A stretch of DNA of 64,000 nt from Spirochaetes bacterium GWE1_32_154 (GCA_001829315.1 MIAY01000013.1:1-64000), one strand, 5' to 3'; positions 52,925 through 61,748 are shown, counted from the first letter of the stretch. Notes: generated by a model not told the origin, from the sequence alone. Numbers and translations: made by a program.

Positions 52925-53027
52925 TTAAAATCCGATTTTATTATTGTCAGCAAATTTCCCCTCCCACAAAGAAATTAACTGATAAGTCTAAAGACTTGTG
53001 ACTCCGTTTTTTACGGAGTCTTTTTTT
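52925..53027 (+). ncRNA. Candidate small RNA with C-rich motif
   Basis: The gap between the aminotransferase start and livF end holds a + strand structure that ends like an sRNA. It has a C-rich single-stranded stretch CCCCTCCC (52958-52965), a small hairpin AAGTC-taaa-GACTT, then a terminator GACTCCG-ttttta-CGGAGTC with seven T (53000-53027). The T tract is on the + strand only, yet both neighbouring genes are on the - strand, so a + transcript must start in this gap. The start is not clear (possible TAAAAT -10 at 52926-52931). Confidence 0.4.
53000..53027 (+). terminator. Intrinsic terminator, + strand
   Basis: A 7-bp stem GACTCCG/CGGAGTC with a T-rich loop is followed by seven T on the + strand. 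On the - strand it is preceded by A and followed by ACAAG, so it is a poor terminator for livF. The + strand reading implies an unannotated transcript. Confidence 0.7.
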
Positions 53028-53760
53028 ATTCCCCGAGATATGCAGCTTTTACTTGAGGATTTTCTATTAAATTAGCACTTAAATCAGATAAGACAATAAC
53101 GCCGGTTTCCATAACAAAACCTTTATTAGAATTTTTTAAAGCAAGTTTAGCGTTTTGTTCAACTATAAAAATTGTTGTTTTATATTCATCATTTATTGAC
53201 CTGATAACTTCAAAAATTCCCTTAATAATTAATGGAGCTAACCCCAACCCCGGTTCATCAAGCAGTAATACTTCGGGAGAACTCATCAGAGCTCGACCGA
53301 TTGCGAGCATTTGTTGTTCCCCACCTGATAAAGAACCTGATTTCTGATCTTTTCTATCTTTCAAGATTGGAAACATTGCATATATTTCAAGGAGTTTTTT
53401 ACTGATTATCGCTTTATCCCTTACAAGAAAAGCCCCCATTTCAAGATTTTCCAATACCGTCATTTGAGAAAAAACACCCCGGCCTTCGGGCACAAGTGCA
53501 ATACCCATAGATGATATTATATCAGGTCGTAACCTTTTTGACGATTGGTATGAGTTAATTATTTGATTATTATATTCAATTGTCCCCTGCGTTATCGGCT
53601 CAAGACCTGAAACAGCTTTGAGGAGTGATGATTTTCCAGCACCATTAGCACCAATTAATGAGACAATATCACCTTTTTGAACGGTGAGACTAACCGAATT
53701 TAACGCTTTGATATTACCATATTGAACATGTATATTTTTTATTTCAAGTATATTATTCAT
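53026..53760 (-). CDS. livF: Branched-chain amino acid ABC ATPase LivF
   Basis: A 244-residue ABC ATPase: Walker A GANGAGKSSLL (about 36-46), signature SGGEQQMLAIGRAL, Walker B VLLLDEPGLGLAP and the switch His region. The short length and ALVPEGRGVFSQMTV segment are typical of LivF. It energises uptake with LivG. Overlaps livG by 8 nt; last gene of the liv operon. Confidence 0.94.
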   Translation of the reverse strand: MNNILEIKNIHVQYGNIKALNSVSLTVQKGDIVSLIGANGAGKSSLLKAVSGLEPITQGTIEYNNQIINSYQSSKRLRPDIISSMGIALVPEGRGVFSQMTVLENLEMGAFLVRDKAIISKKLLEIYAMFPILKDRKDQKSGSLSGGEQQMLAIGRALMSSPEVLLLDEPGLGLAPLIIKGIFEVIRSINDEYKTTIFIVEQNAKLALKNSNKGFVMETGVIVLSDLSANLIENPQVKAAYLGE

Positions 53761-54535
53761 CGTCTTTTCCTAAATATGCTTCAATTACTTCCGGATTTCC
53801 CTGAATGTGAGAAGGAGTACCTTCAGCTATTTTTCGCCCGTAATTTAAAACAGTAATATGTTCACATATATTCATAACAAGTTTCATGTCATGCTCAATA
53901 AGAACTACAGTAACACCAAGTGTTCTGATTTTCTGTATTGTTTGCATTAATGCTTCAGTTTCAGAAGGATTCATACCGGCAGCCGGTTCATCAAGAAATA
54001 ATATATCGGGTTCAGTTGCTAATGAGCGGGCAATTTCAAGCTCTCTTTGTTTCCCATAAGGCAGATTTTTTGCCAATTCAGACTTCACACCCGCCATATT
54101 AAAAAAAGATAGCCATTTCATAGCATTCTGATATATATCCAATTCTTCTTTTTTCTGAAAAATAAGTCCTAAAAAAGCATTATAATAACTGTTTTTTGAA
54201 AAATACGGATGGGCACCTTTAAAGTGCCTTCCAATCATTACATTTTCCAATACCGTCATTTCTTTAAAAAGCCTGATATTCTGAAATGTCCGTGCAATAC
54301 CAATTCGGGCAATTGTATGAGGTTTAGTATTTAGTATTGATTTTCCTTTATAAAATAAATCACCTGATGTTGGTGAATCCAACCCTGTAATAATATTAAA
54401 CAATGTAGTTTTACCGGCTCCATTCGGGCCAATCAACCCGGTTATTGAATTTTCCTGTACTGAAAAATCAACATCATTGACTGCAACAACGCCTCCAAAG
54501 GTTTTTCGTAATGATTTAGTATATAATAAACTCAC
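53753..54535 (-). CDS. livG: Branched-chain amino acid ABC ATPase LivG
   Basis: A 260-residue ABC ATPase with Walker A GPNGAGKTTLFN, the LivG-typical insert after IARTFQNIRLFKEMTVLENV, degenerate signature NLPYGKQRELEIARSLA, Walker B ILFLDEPAAGMNP and IEHDMKLVM. It pairs with LivF. Overlaps livM by 4 nt. Confidence 0.94.
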   Translation of the reverse strand: MSLLYTKSLRKTFGGVVAVNDVDFSVQENSITGLIGPNGAGKTTLFNIITGLDSPTSGDLFYKGKSILNTKPHTIARIGIARTFQNIRLFKEMTVLENVMIGRHFKGAHPYFSKNSYYNAFLGLIFQKKEELDIYQNAMKWLSFFNMAGVKSELAKNLPYGKQRELEIARSLATEPDILFLDEPAAGMNPSETEALMQTIQKIRTLGVTVVLIEHDMKLVMNICEHITVLNYGRKIAEGTPSHIQGNPEVIEAYLGKDDE

Positions 54536-55455
54536 CTGGATACCTCCTTTTTTAATGAAGCACCAATAAGTTTTTCGAAATCCGGTTTTTTCCTGCCCAC
54601 TATACCGTCGGGTTTATAAATCATCATAATAACAAGTATTAAGCCAAATATAATCTGATTAAACTGAGGTGAAATAATCGAGGAAAAACCGAGTATTTGC
54701 GGTAACATTGAAGCTATATAAATAATGGAAGCACCTATTAACGCACCAATATGATTACCCATACCGCCTAATACAACCATACATAAAATCGTAACAGATA
54801 ACATAAAATCAAACCCGCCCGGTACAACAACCGGAATAAAAACGGCAAAAATACTGCCTGCTATGCCGGCAAAAAAAGCCCCGATACTGAATGAAACAAC
54901 TTTATATTTTGTTGTATTTATCCCCATGCTTGAAGCAGCAATTTCATCCTCGCGTATTGCTTCTAATGCACGTCCGAATCGTGACTCCATTATTCGTTTT
55001 AAAACAAAAAAAGTTATTGCCACAAAAAACCATACCAGAATTAAATAATTAACTTTCTTCAAGGGGTCTAATGTATAACCAAATAGTACCGGTGGTTTAA
55101 TACCGCTGATACCCCGGGGACCGCCTGTTAATGAATCCCAGTTGGTAAGCACATTTCTTACAATTTCAGCAAACCCTAATGTTGCGATTGCAAGGTAATC
55201 ACCCTTTAAACGCAAGGTTGGCAAACCTATTAAAACACCGGAAACAGCTGCAACTAAACCGGAAATTGGAAGTAAAAGCCAGAAACTTAAACCGGTATGA
55301 ACAGAGAGTATTGCTGTAGTATATGCACCTATTCCATAAAATGCAGCGTGACACAACGACAATAAACCGGTATACCCGGCAATAAGATTTAAACTTAACG
55401 ATAGAATAATATAAAGTCCTAAAAGGATCATCACTAATAATAAAAGATTCAGCAT
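54532..55455 (-). CDS. livM: Branched-chain amino acid permease LivM
   Basis: A 307-residue permease with eight to ten membrane helices and the LivM/LivH EAA-like segment EAIREDEIAASSMGIN, preceded by LSLCHAAFYGIGAYT and GGPRGISGI. It forms the membrane channel with LivH. Eight bases follow livH. Confidence 0.93.
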   Translation of the reverse strand: MLNLLLLVMILLGLYIILSLSLNLIAGYTGLLSLCHAAFYGIGAYTTAILSVHTGLSFWLLLPISGLVAAVSGVLIGLPTLRLKGDYLAIATLGFAEIVRNVLTNWDSLTGGPRGISGIKPPVLFGYTLDPLKKVNYLILVWFFVAITFFVLKRIMESRFGRALEAIREDEIAASSMGINTTKYKVVSFSIGAFFAGIAGSIFAVFIPVVVPGGFDFMLSVTILCMVVLGGMGNHIGALIGASIIYIASMLPQILGFSSIISPQFNQIIFGLILVIMMIYKPDGIVGRKKPDFEKLIGASLKKEVSR

Positions 55456-55463
55456 CTTTCCCC

Positions 55464-56411
55464 CTACACTTTTTCTTTGATGTTTTTTCCTAATATCCCA
55501 TCGGGTTTAAGTAATAGAATAAGTATTAAAACGCCAAATGCAATTGTATCTTTATATCCAACAGGAATTCCCAGTACCGCAGTACCAAATGTTTCAAGTA
55601 TGCCTAATAAAATACCACCGAGCATGGCACCCGAAATATTACCGACACCGCCAACAACAGCAGCAATAAACGCCTTTAAACCGGTCATTGTTCCCATTGT
55701 CGGAGACACTTTATATTCCAGAGCATACAAAACACCGGCAGTCACAGCTAGCGCCGAGCCTATGGCAAACGTGATACTTATTATTTTATTTACATTGACT
55801 CCCATTAACGAGGCAACATTCTGATTTTCACTTGAAGCTCTCATTGCCCGCCCTATTCTTGTTTTATCCACAAAATATTTTAAGCCAAGCATAAGAAAAA
55901 AACAGACAAATATAGTGAGTAACTGGACAGGTGTAATTGACAAACCAAAAAAATTAAATGGTTTATTATCAAGCGGATAGGTAAATTTTCTTGAACGGGT
56001 TCCAAAAAAATATGCTGCTGAATTTGACAGTATAATTGAAACCCCGATAGCACTCAATAAAGGAGCAAGCCGTGATGCCTTTCGTAAGGGCTTATACGCA
56101 ATAATTTCTATAACAACTCCAAGTAAAGCACTTATAGCCATTCCAAATAATAAAGCAAGTATAAATAAAATAAAAAGCACAGCTCCGGTTTTGCCACCGG
56201 TAATTAATGTATTAAAAAGAAACAACGAAAAATAGGTACCAACCATTAATATTTCACCATGGGCAAAATTAATAAATTTTAATATCCCGTATACCATTGT
56301 ATAACCAAGGGCAATTAAAGCATAAATCCCGCCAAGTGTCAGCCCATTAATTAAATGCTGAAAAATAGTTACAATATCAATCTGAAATAAAGAAAAAGTT
56401 GTGCTATCCAT
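55464..56411 (-). CDS. livH: Branched-chain amino acid permease LivH
   Basis: A 315-residue permease. Family pieces: NGLTLGGIYALIALGYTMVY, FAHGEILMVG, the ATPase-contact segment RAMRASSENQNVASLMGVN and the C-terminal GGVGNISGAMLGG. Second membrane subunit of the importer. It is separated from livJ by 273 bp of repeat-containing DNA. Confidence 0.94.
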   Translation of the reverse strand: MDSTTFSLFQIDIVTIFQHLINGLTLGGIYALIALGYTMVYGILKFINFAHGEILMVGTYFSLFLFNTLITGGKTGAVLFILFILALLFGMAISALLGVVIEIIAYKPLRKASRLAPLLSAIGVSIILSNSAAYFFGTRSRKFTYPLDNKPFNFFGLSITPVQLLTIFVCFFLMLGLKYFVDKTRIGRAMRASSENQNVASLMGVNVNKIISITFAIGSALAVTAGVLYALEYKVSPTMGTMTGLKAFIAAVVGGVGNISGAMLGGILLGILETFGTAVLGIPVGYKDTIAFGVLILILLLKPDGILGKNIKEKV

Positions 56412-56433
56412 ATGGTACTCCGAAGAAAATAAT

Positions 56434-56565
56434 AAACAAAAACTTGAACCTCACTCCTACTCATCTTCGTGCTTTTCGTGACCTTCGTGGTTAAATTCTT
56501 AAGAATTTCCACCACCCGTTCGGATTACCTCACTGAAGGACACGAAGGGCTCGAAGTTTTTGTTT
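56434..56565. repeat. CACGAAG-type inverted repeat element
   Basis: A 132-bp imperfect hairpin. Outer arms AAACAAAAACTT (56434-56445) and AAGTTTTTGTTT (56554-56565); inner arms CTTCGTGCTTTTCGTGACCT (from 56464) and the inverted GAAGGACACGAAGGGCTCGA (from 56535), 18 of 22 positions pairing across the full arms; centre is a perfect 16-bp palindrome AAATTCTTAAGAATTT (56493-56508). Lies in the liv operon between livH and livJ. Confidence 0.75.
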
Positions 56566-56586
56566 TTCGACTTTATGCCACATTAT

Positions 56587-56617
56587 CCTACTCATCTTCG
56601 TGTTTTCGTGGTTAAAA
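56587..56617. repeat. Direct repeat of the CACGAAG unit
   Basis: CCTACTCATCTTCGTG followed by TTTTCGTGGTTAAAA repeats the segment at 56456-56495 with one roughly nine-base unit (CTTTTCGTGAC region) missing. Together with the adjacent inverted element it gives three copies of the unit in 160 bp. Confidence 0.7.
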
Positions 56618-56654
56618 TCCTGACTCTTTAAAGGTAAATACATCACAAAACTTA

Positions 56655-56677
56655 CACCCCGCAATCAATGCAGGGTG
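56655..56677 (-). terminator. Hairpin downstream of livJ
   Basis: CACCC-c-GCA with TGC-a-GGGTG around the loop ATCAA, eight bases after the livJ stop. On the - strand it is followed by TAAGTTTTGTG rather than a clean T run, so it may only partly terminate and may set a higher livJ level than livHMGF. Confidence 0.45.
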
Positions 56678-56684
56678 ATTGTAA

Positions 56685-57878
56685 TTATTTTATTTCTTCA
56701 AGTTCATTATTGGTAATTCTGTATGATTCGATTTGCTTAAACTCATATTGAGTACCATTCTTTACTGACATAAATACACCGACATTTTTAGAAGCATCAC
56801 CATTTTCAAGAAATGATATTGTACCTGAAACGCCCTGATAGTCAGATGTTGCATGAAAAACAGACCGTATTTTCTCTCTATCAAGTAATAAAGATGCTTT
56901 TTCACTATCTGATGATTGATTATACACATTTTCTATTGCATTTATCATTAAAACAGCAATATCATACGAATTTAAACTGAAAGCATCCGGTGGAATACTA
57001 TACAAATCAGAATATTTTTTTACAAAAACATCTTTTGCATTATCTTTTGCAATATCTTCTGTACTATTTGAAAAAAGAACATCAACCGCATTATCCCCGG
57101 CTAATTCAAATATTTCAGGATTTGAAAAACCATCAGCGCTTAATACTTTCATATTCAGGCCTAGTTGAGTCTTTTGTTCAAGTATTTGTGCCATCTCAGC
57201 AACATAATTTGGAATATATAAGGCTTGCGCACCTGATGTTTTTATTTTTGTTAATTGTGTTTTAAAATCTTTATCCTGTGGAAGACCTGATTCAGATGCT
57301 ACAATAGAACCGCCTATTTTCTCAAACTCATTTTTAAAGTCATCAGCAAGCCCCTGACTATAATCATTTTTAATATACAAAATAGCTACTTTATTTAATT
57401 TTAAAATATTTTTTGTATATTTTGCAAATACAATTGCCTGTAATTGATCACTCAATACATTTCTGAATATAAAATTACCCTTTGATGTTAAATCTTTGTG
57501 AGTAGCAGAAGGTGAACACATCAGTATTTTTTCCGCCTGAGCCCTCGGAGCAACAGCGAGAGATTCACTTGAAAAAACACCGCCTATTAAACCGTATATC
57601 TTATCAATACTTGATAATTTTTCGATAGCATTATTGGCCTTTTCTATTTTTCCTTCAGAATCTTCTGCGATTAATACTATTTTTTTGCCATCGATACCGC
57701 CTGTTGCATTCTTTTCATCAACTGCAATTTTTACAGCATCTGACATCATTACACCATAACTTGCATAATCACCGGTAAGCGGACCGATAAAACCCAATTT
57801 TACCGTATCACTATTTTTCTTACAGCCGGTAATAGAAAACAATACCATTAGTACAATTAAAAAATATCCCTTTTTCAT
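56685..57878 (-). CDS. livJ: Branched-chain amino acid-binding lipoprotein LivJ/K
   Basis: A 397-residue type I periplasmic-binding protein with a lipoprotein signal (lipobox SITGC, Cys19). Family pieces: KLGFIGPLTGDYASYGVMM, LIAEDSEGKIEKA, SPSATHKDLTSKGNFIFRN. It captures leucine-type amino acids (possibly others) and feeds the LivHMGF transporter encoded downstream. In a diderm it is probably anchored to the inner membrane facing the periplasm. A GGAG ribosome site precedes the ATG. No clean promoter could be picked out in the 95-bp upstream gap. Confidence 0.92.
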   Translation of the reverse strand: MKKGYFLIVLMVLFSITGCKKNSDTVKLGFIGPLTGDYASYGVMMSDAVKIAVDEKNATGGIDGKKIVLIAEDSEGKIEKANNAIEKLSSIDKIYGLIGGVFSSESLAVAPRAQAEKILMCSPSATHKDLTSKGNFIFRNVLSDQLQAIVFAKYTKNILKLNKVAILYIKNDYSQGLADDFKNEFEKIGGSIVASESGLPQDKDFKTQLTKIKTSGAQALYIPNYVAEMAQILEQKTQLGLNMKVLSADGFSNPEIFELAGDNAVDVLFSNSTEDIAKDNAKDVFVKKYSDLYSIPPDAFSLNSYDIAVLMINAIENVYNQSSDSEKASLLLDREKIRSVFHATSDYQGVSGTISFLENGDASKNVGVFMSVKNGTQYEFKQIESYRITNNELEEIK

Positions 57879-57974
57879 AATGAACTCCTAAAAAATAAGA
57901 TCAAATATATAGTGTCTCTATACCATATATATTTATATTAATTCCATAGCAAGTCAAGAGTGACAAATAAAAAA

Positions 57975-60900
57975 CTATTCATTTTGACTATAACAACCTT
58001 TTCCTGCTCCCTTTGCTTTATATAATGCTTTATCTGCTTTTAATACTAAAGAATTAATATCATCACCATTACAATATGATGAAATACCAATTGAAGCAGT
58101 TAAATGTTTCAAATCAGGAATAGTGACATCAACCATTGAATTCTGATGTAATAAGTCGATAAAATTATTTTTATTTATTACACCTTCAATTATTCTCGAA
58201 GCAACAATCTCTGCAACTTTACTTTCAGTATCCGGTAAAATGATAATAAACTCATCCCCACCATATCTTGAAATAAAATCAATGCTTCTAACCGATTTTC
58301 TCATAATCATTGAAAATTCTATAAGAATTTTATCGCCGATAGAGTGTCCAAATGTATCATTATAAAATTTAAAATTATCAAGATCAATAAATAAAACGGA
58401 TAATTTTTCCAATCCATTACGCTTCATTCGATCTTCTTCTTCCTCTATCTTTTTGTATAGAGCCTGTCTATTATATAAGCCGGTTAACTTATCAGTTGTT
58501 GCTGCAATAAGGAGTTTTTTATTATTCTCTTCAAGTTCTGTATTTTTATGTAAAATTTCATGTTCCCATATTTTCCTTTCTAAAGCTATTGATAACTGAT
58601 TCATAATTATTGAAATAACTTTTAAATCATTACCGGATAATTCGGTTAAATTATCATCCCCTGAGGTAAAAATAAAACATCCGTAATAATCATTTAAAAC
58701 AGTTATTGGAGTTATTACATACGACGTAAAAACTTCCATCTCTTTAAATGTATTATTCCGCTTTGTAATGATTCTTCCGGATAACTCTTCAATCAATAGA
58801 GGTAACTTCTCTGATATTTCAATAGTATCAGGACTGTTTGAATAATGCAGTAACCAGCCGGTATTCATTTTTTTATAATAGAATATATTTTCAGAACTTA
58901 GATTATCATTAAGTACCCTAATAATTTTTGATATAATTTCATCGGGATTGTTTGATGAAACAAAATATTCCTGTATTCTGTTTAATACATTGATTTCATT
59001 AATTCTCTTATGAAGAACTAATAAATTATTTTCCAGTTTTGCAGACTGAGTCCAATAGACTAAATCAAACCCCTTATCACGTAACACTAATAATTTTTTC
59101 TCAGTTTCAATATTGAGTTTTTTACTGAATAATAATTCATAGAATTGATTTGCTGTTTTTTTTGCATATTCCAAACCTTTATAAAGTGTTTCTATATATA
59201 ATTCATTATCATTAAATTCCTGATAAAAAGTTGATAACTCAAAAAAATATCGTGGAGAAAAATAGGTAATCACATCATTTGTTCTATTTAAATAATATTG
59301 TGCTTTTTTAAAATGCTGCAATGACTCGCGACTGTTTTTTTCTTTCTTTGAAATCAATGCCAGCAAAAGCTCATACATGAAAAATTCTTCATTTTTTTTC
59401 GGATACGGTTTTAATTTTTTTGACTGAATAAGGGCATACGACTGATATGCACGAACAAGATCGCCACTTAAAAGCGAAACGACACCGTATAATGACCGGA
59501 TTCCAAATTCTGAATGGTATGCAATATTTTTATAATCCATCGAATTCATAAGTGAAAGCATATTATCGAGATATTTAAGAGACAAAGCGTCTTCAAACCC
59601 CATAAAAAAGCATAATGCAATATTAAAAAGTGTCATTGATACTTCGTGATAATCATTAAACTGTCTAATATATTGCAAGGCTTTAAAATAACAATCTAAT
59701 GACTCATGGTAACTGCCGGTCAGATAAAAGTAAAAACCCATCCCATTATATATATAAGAAAGACCTTTATAATCTTTTAAAACTTTATAATAATTTCTCG
59801 ATATTTTATAATATTTAAAAACATTTTTATAATCACCCTGAACAGCATACGCCATTCCTCTTGTATGATATGCACGAGCTAACCTGTATGTATCATTTCG
59901 CTTTTTAGCAAGTTTTATTCCCTGAATATGGTAAGATTTTATTTCTTCAGTATAATTTGAATACATTCCAAAAGGATTGGTATAACAGAAAATCAATGTA
60001 TTTATCATATTCAATTCTTTTGCCAGTGTAGTCAACCTGTAAAAAACTTCCATCCATTTATTCATATCAAGATGCCGGCTCCTGTCTTCCGACATAAAAA
60101 AATACAACAAACCCTTTAAAAGAATTGATTTATCATCTAACTCTTCAGACATTGTTATAGCCCGTTGCGCAAACTTAACCGAAGATTCATAATCACCTTT
60201 CTTAAATGAACTGTAACTTAATTTTAAATTACAGTATGCAATCAACTCATTATCATTTTTATTTATTGCAAGATCCATCGCTGTATTATACTGAATGATA
60301 GCAATATCGTGATTATCAAGCATTGTATATACATCACCCTGTAGCACATGAAAAGAAAATATTTCTTTTGCACTGACATTTCTATCTGTATTCGTATAAA
60401 AATTATTTTCAATTTCACTAATTAGTTCTTTACAGTCTTCATATGCCAATAAAGTGTACGAATTTTTTAAAACCTGTAATGCAGTCTTAGAGTCAATTGA
60501 ATATTCAGTAACAGTTCTTACATAATTTGATGGTTTTGGTTCATTAAAAAAAATATCAATACATCGATTTTTATTTTCTGAAATCTTGATAAAATTGATT
60601 ATTTCATTTGAACGATTAAATGTATCATCACGGTCAACAATTGCACAAATAAAAACTTTTCCTGAGAATTTTGAAGATTCAGCTATTTTAGTTAAAACAC
60701 TCATTGTCGAATGAGGAAGCTGGTTAACATTATCAAGCAATAAAACGACCGTCTTATTCTGATATAAACTAAAAAAAACAGTGAGTATTGAATAACAAAT
60801 AGCACTCTTTTCATACTCAAGTTCATCTTCTAAAATATCTTCCTTTCTTAACGCATTCCCGTGAATTATATATGAATAAAGAAGTTCTCTATGGTTATAA

Positions 60901-61178
60901 AAAATATTTAAATCTTTTATTTTTGTTTGTAACTGCTTCTTTTCAAGATGTGAATATCCTTGTTTTATCAGATCAAGAAAAGGGAAATATGATGAATGTA
61001 AATTTTTAAACATATCTGATGAAATGACAATCTCTTTCTCAGCACCGGAACAATACTGCTTCAAAAATCTTGATAACACATCTGATCTGTCGGTACGAAA
61101 AAGAGCAAATGTCGGTATTGATAAATCAGCGTTATAAATTAATTGTTCAACAATTTTTTCATAATAATTTTTAAGCAC
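57975..61178 (-). CDS. ATPase-like/TPR/GAF diguanylate cyclase
   Basis: A 1067-residue cytoplasmic protein. N-terminal region (about 1-235) has a Walker-B-like VVLLLDNVNQLP as in AAA/STAND signalling ATPases, but the expected P-loop is missing (TFALFRTDRSDVLSRF near residue 25). TPR-like helices fill about 275-710, then a GAF-like domain (about 745-885), a coiled coil, and a GGDEF domain (about 905-1067) with intact RYGGDEF (G973) and an inhibitory I-site RxxD five residues before it. It should make c-di-GMP under product feedback. The GTG start follows GGGGG. The first gene of the pair encodes a 97-residue protein 51 nt upstream. Confidence 0.88.
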   Translation of the reverse strand: MLKNYYEKIVEQLIYNADLSIPTFALFRTDRSDVLSRFLKQYCSGAEKEIVISSDMFKNLHSSYFPFLDLIKQGYSHLEKKQLQTKIKDLNIFYNHRELLYSYIIHGNALRKEDILEDELEYEKSAICYSILTVFFSLYQNKTVVLLLDNVNQLPHSTMSVLTKIAESSKFSGKVFICAIVDRDDTFNRSNEIINFIKISENKNRCIDIFFNEPKPSNYVRTVTEYSIDSKTALQVLKNSYTLLAYEDCKELISEIENNFYTNTDRNVSAKEIFSFHVLQGDVYTMLDNHDIAIIQYNTAMDLAINKNDNELIAYCNLKLSYSSFKKGDYESSVKFAQRAITMSEELDDKSILLKGLLYFFMSEDRSRHLDMNKWMEVFYRLTTLAKELNMINTLIFCYTNPFGMYSNYTEEIKSYHIQGIKLAKKRNDTYRLARAYHTRGMAYAVQGDYKNVFKYYKISRNYYKVLKDYKGLSYIYNGMGFYFYLTGSYHESLDCYFKALQYIRQFNDYHEVSMTLFNIALCFFMGFEDALSLKYLDNMLSLMNSMDYKNIAYHSEFGIRSLYGVVSLLSGDLVRAYQSYALIQSKKLKPYPKKNEEFFMYELLLALISKKEKNSRESLQHFKKAQYYLNRTNDVITYFSPRYFFELSTFYQEFNDNELYIETLYKGLEYAKKTANQFYELLFSKKLNIETEKKLLVLRDKGFDLVYWTQSAKLENNLLVLHKRINEINVLNRIQEYFVSSNNPDEIISKIIRVLNDNLSSENIFYYKKMNTGWLLHYSNSPDTIEISEKLPLLIEELSGRIITKRNNTFKEMEVFTSYVITPITVLNDYYGCFIFTSGDDNLTELSGNDLKVISIIMNQLSIALERKIWEHEILHKNTELEENNKKLLIAATTDKLTGLYNRQALYKKIEEEEDRMKRNGLEKLSVLFIDLDNFKFYNDTFGHSIGDKILIEFSMIMRKSVRSIDFISRYGGDEFIIILPDTESKVAEIVASRIIEGVINKNNFIDLLHQNSMVDVTIPDLKHLTASIGISSYCNGDDINSLVLKADKALYKAKGAGKGCYSQNE

Positions 61179-61229
61179 TTTTCCCCCGCATACCCAATAA
61201 AAAGATTGTAAAGGAATTGTTTAAAAAAT

Positions 61230-61523
61230 TCAAGCTGATTGATTAACTTTATTCACAATATCATTTAAAACGCTATGAGATGATTTTAAAGAAATTAATC
61301 GTATATCATTACTATTGATTTGATTATAAGGAACGAAACATCCAATCAATAATTCAAATAATATTTTATTCTTATTAACAAAGGTTCTGCAATATTTATC
61401 AAAAAAGATTTCCCAATCCTCGTCACATAAACTTTTTCTTCTTTCAGATAACATCTCCAGATCTTCATCAACAATTTTGTTGCGATACTTTTGAATTTCT
61501 TTATTTAAATCGTTGTATAACAT
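61230..61523 (-). CDS. Small unrecognised protein upstream of GGDEF gene
   Basis: A 97-residue soluble protein, charged and helical in its first half (IQKYRNKIVDEDLEMLSERR), then a more hydrophobic segment (KILFELLIGCFVPYNQI). No family recognised. The ATG has an AGGTAGGG-like ribosome site. It lies 51 nt upstream of the diguanylate cyclase gene on the same strand; an operon and a partner role are inferences. Confidence 0.6.
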   Translation of the reverse strand: MLYNDLNKEIQKYRNKIVDEDLEMLSERRKSLCDEDWEIFFDKYCRTFVNKNKILFELLIGCFVPYNQINSNDIRLISLKSSHSVLNDIVNKVNQSA

Positions 61524-61677
61524 AGTATTACCCTACCTTTTTATACACCTTGAACAAAAAAAACATCACAAGTGTTTCTTTTACGGAACAAACATTATAT
61601 TGAATTTACTACAATAATTGATAAAGTCAACTTTTTCATTGATTATTTTATTAAATTATACAATATTATTACTATTA

Positions 61678-61727
61678 AGCATCATGCAAAAATAGTCTCT
61701 AATTCTCGTTTTTTGCATGATGCTCTA
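61678..61727 (-). repeat. Dispersed repeat copy I (hairpin 3 only)
   Basis: A 50-bp hairpin: GCATCATGCAAAAA (61679-61692) and TTTTTTGCATGATGC (61709-61723) form a perfect stem, loop containing CTCTAATTCTCG. Compared with copies G and H (GCTTCTTGCAAAAA) both arms carry the same two changes, so pairing is kept. It lies just upstream of nadE. Confidence 0.8.
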
Positions 61728-61748
61728 TTTTAAATAATGAGGATTACT

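Noticed and set aside
53000-53027. Terminator for the liv operon.
   Set aside because: The T tract lies on the + strand; on the - strand the stem has no U tail, so it does not fit livF, although a weak bidirectional role cannot be excluded.
57925-57957. A livJ promoter based on TTGACT at 57952-57957.
   Set aside because: The nearest good -10 hexamers lie 14 or 20 bp away rather than 16-18, so no single pair could be chosen.
13924-61727. A CRISPR array or tandem repeat.
   Set aside because: The repeated units are scattered tens of kilobases apart, in both orientations, with no regular spacers and no cas genes.
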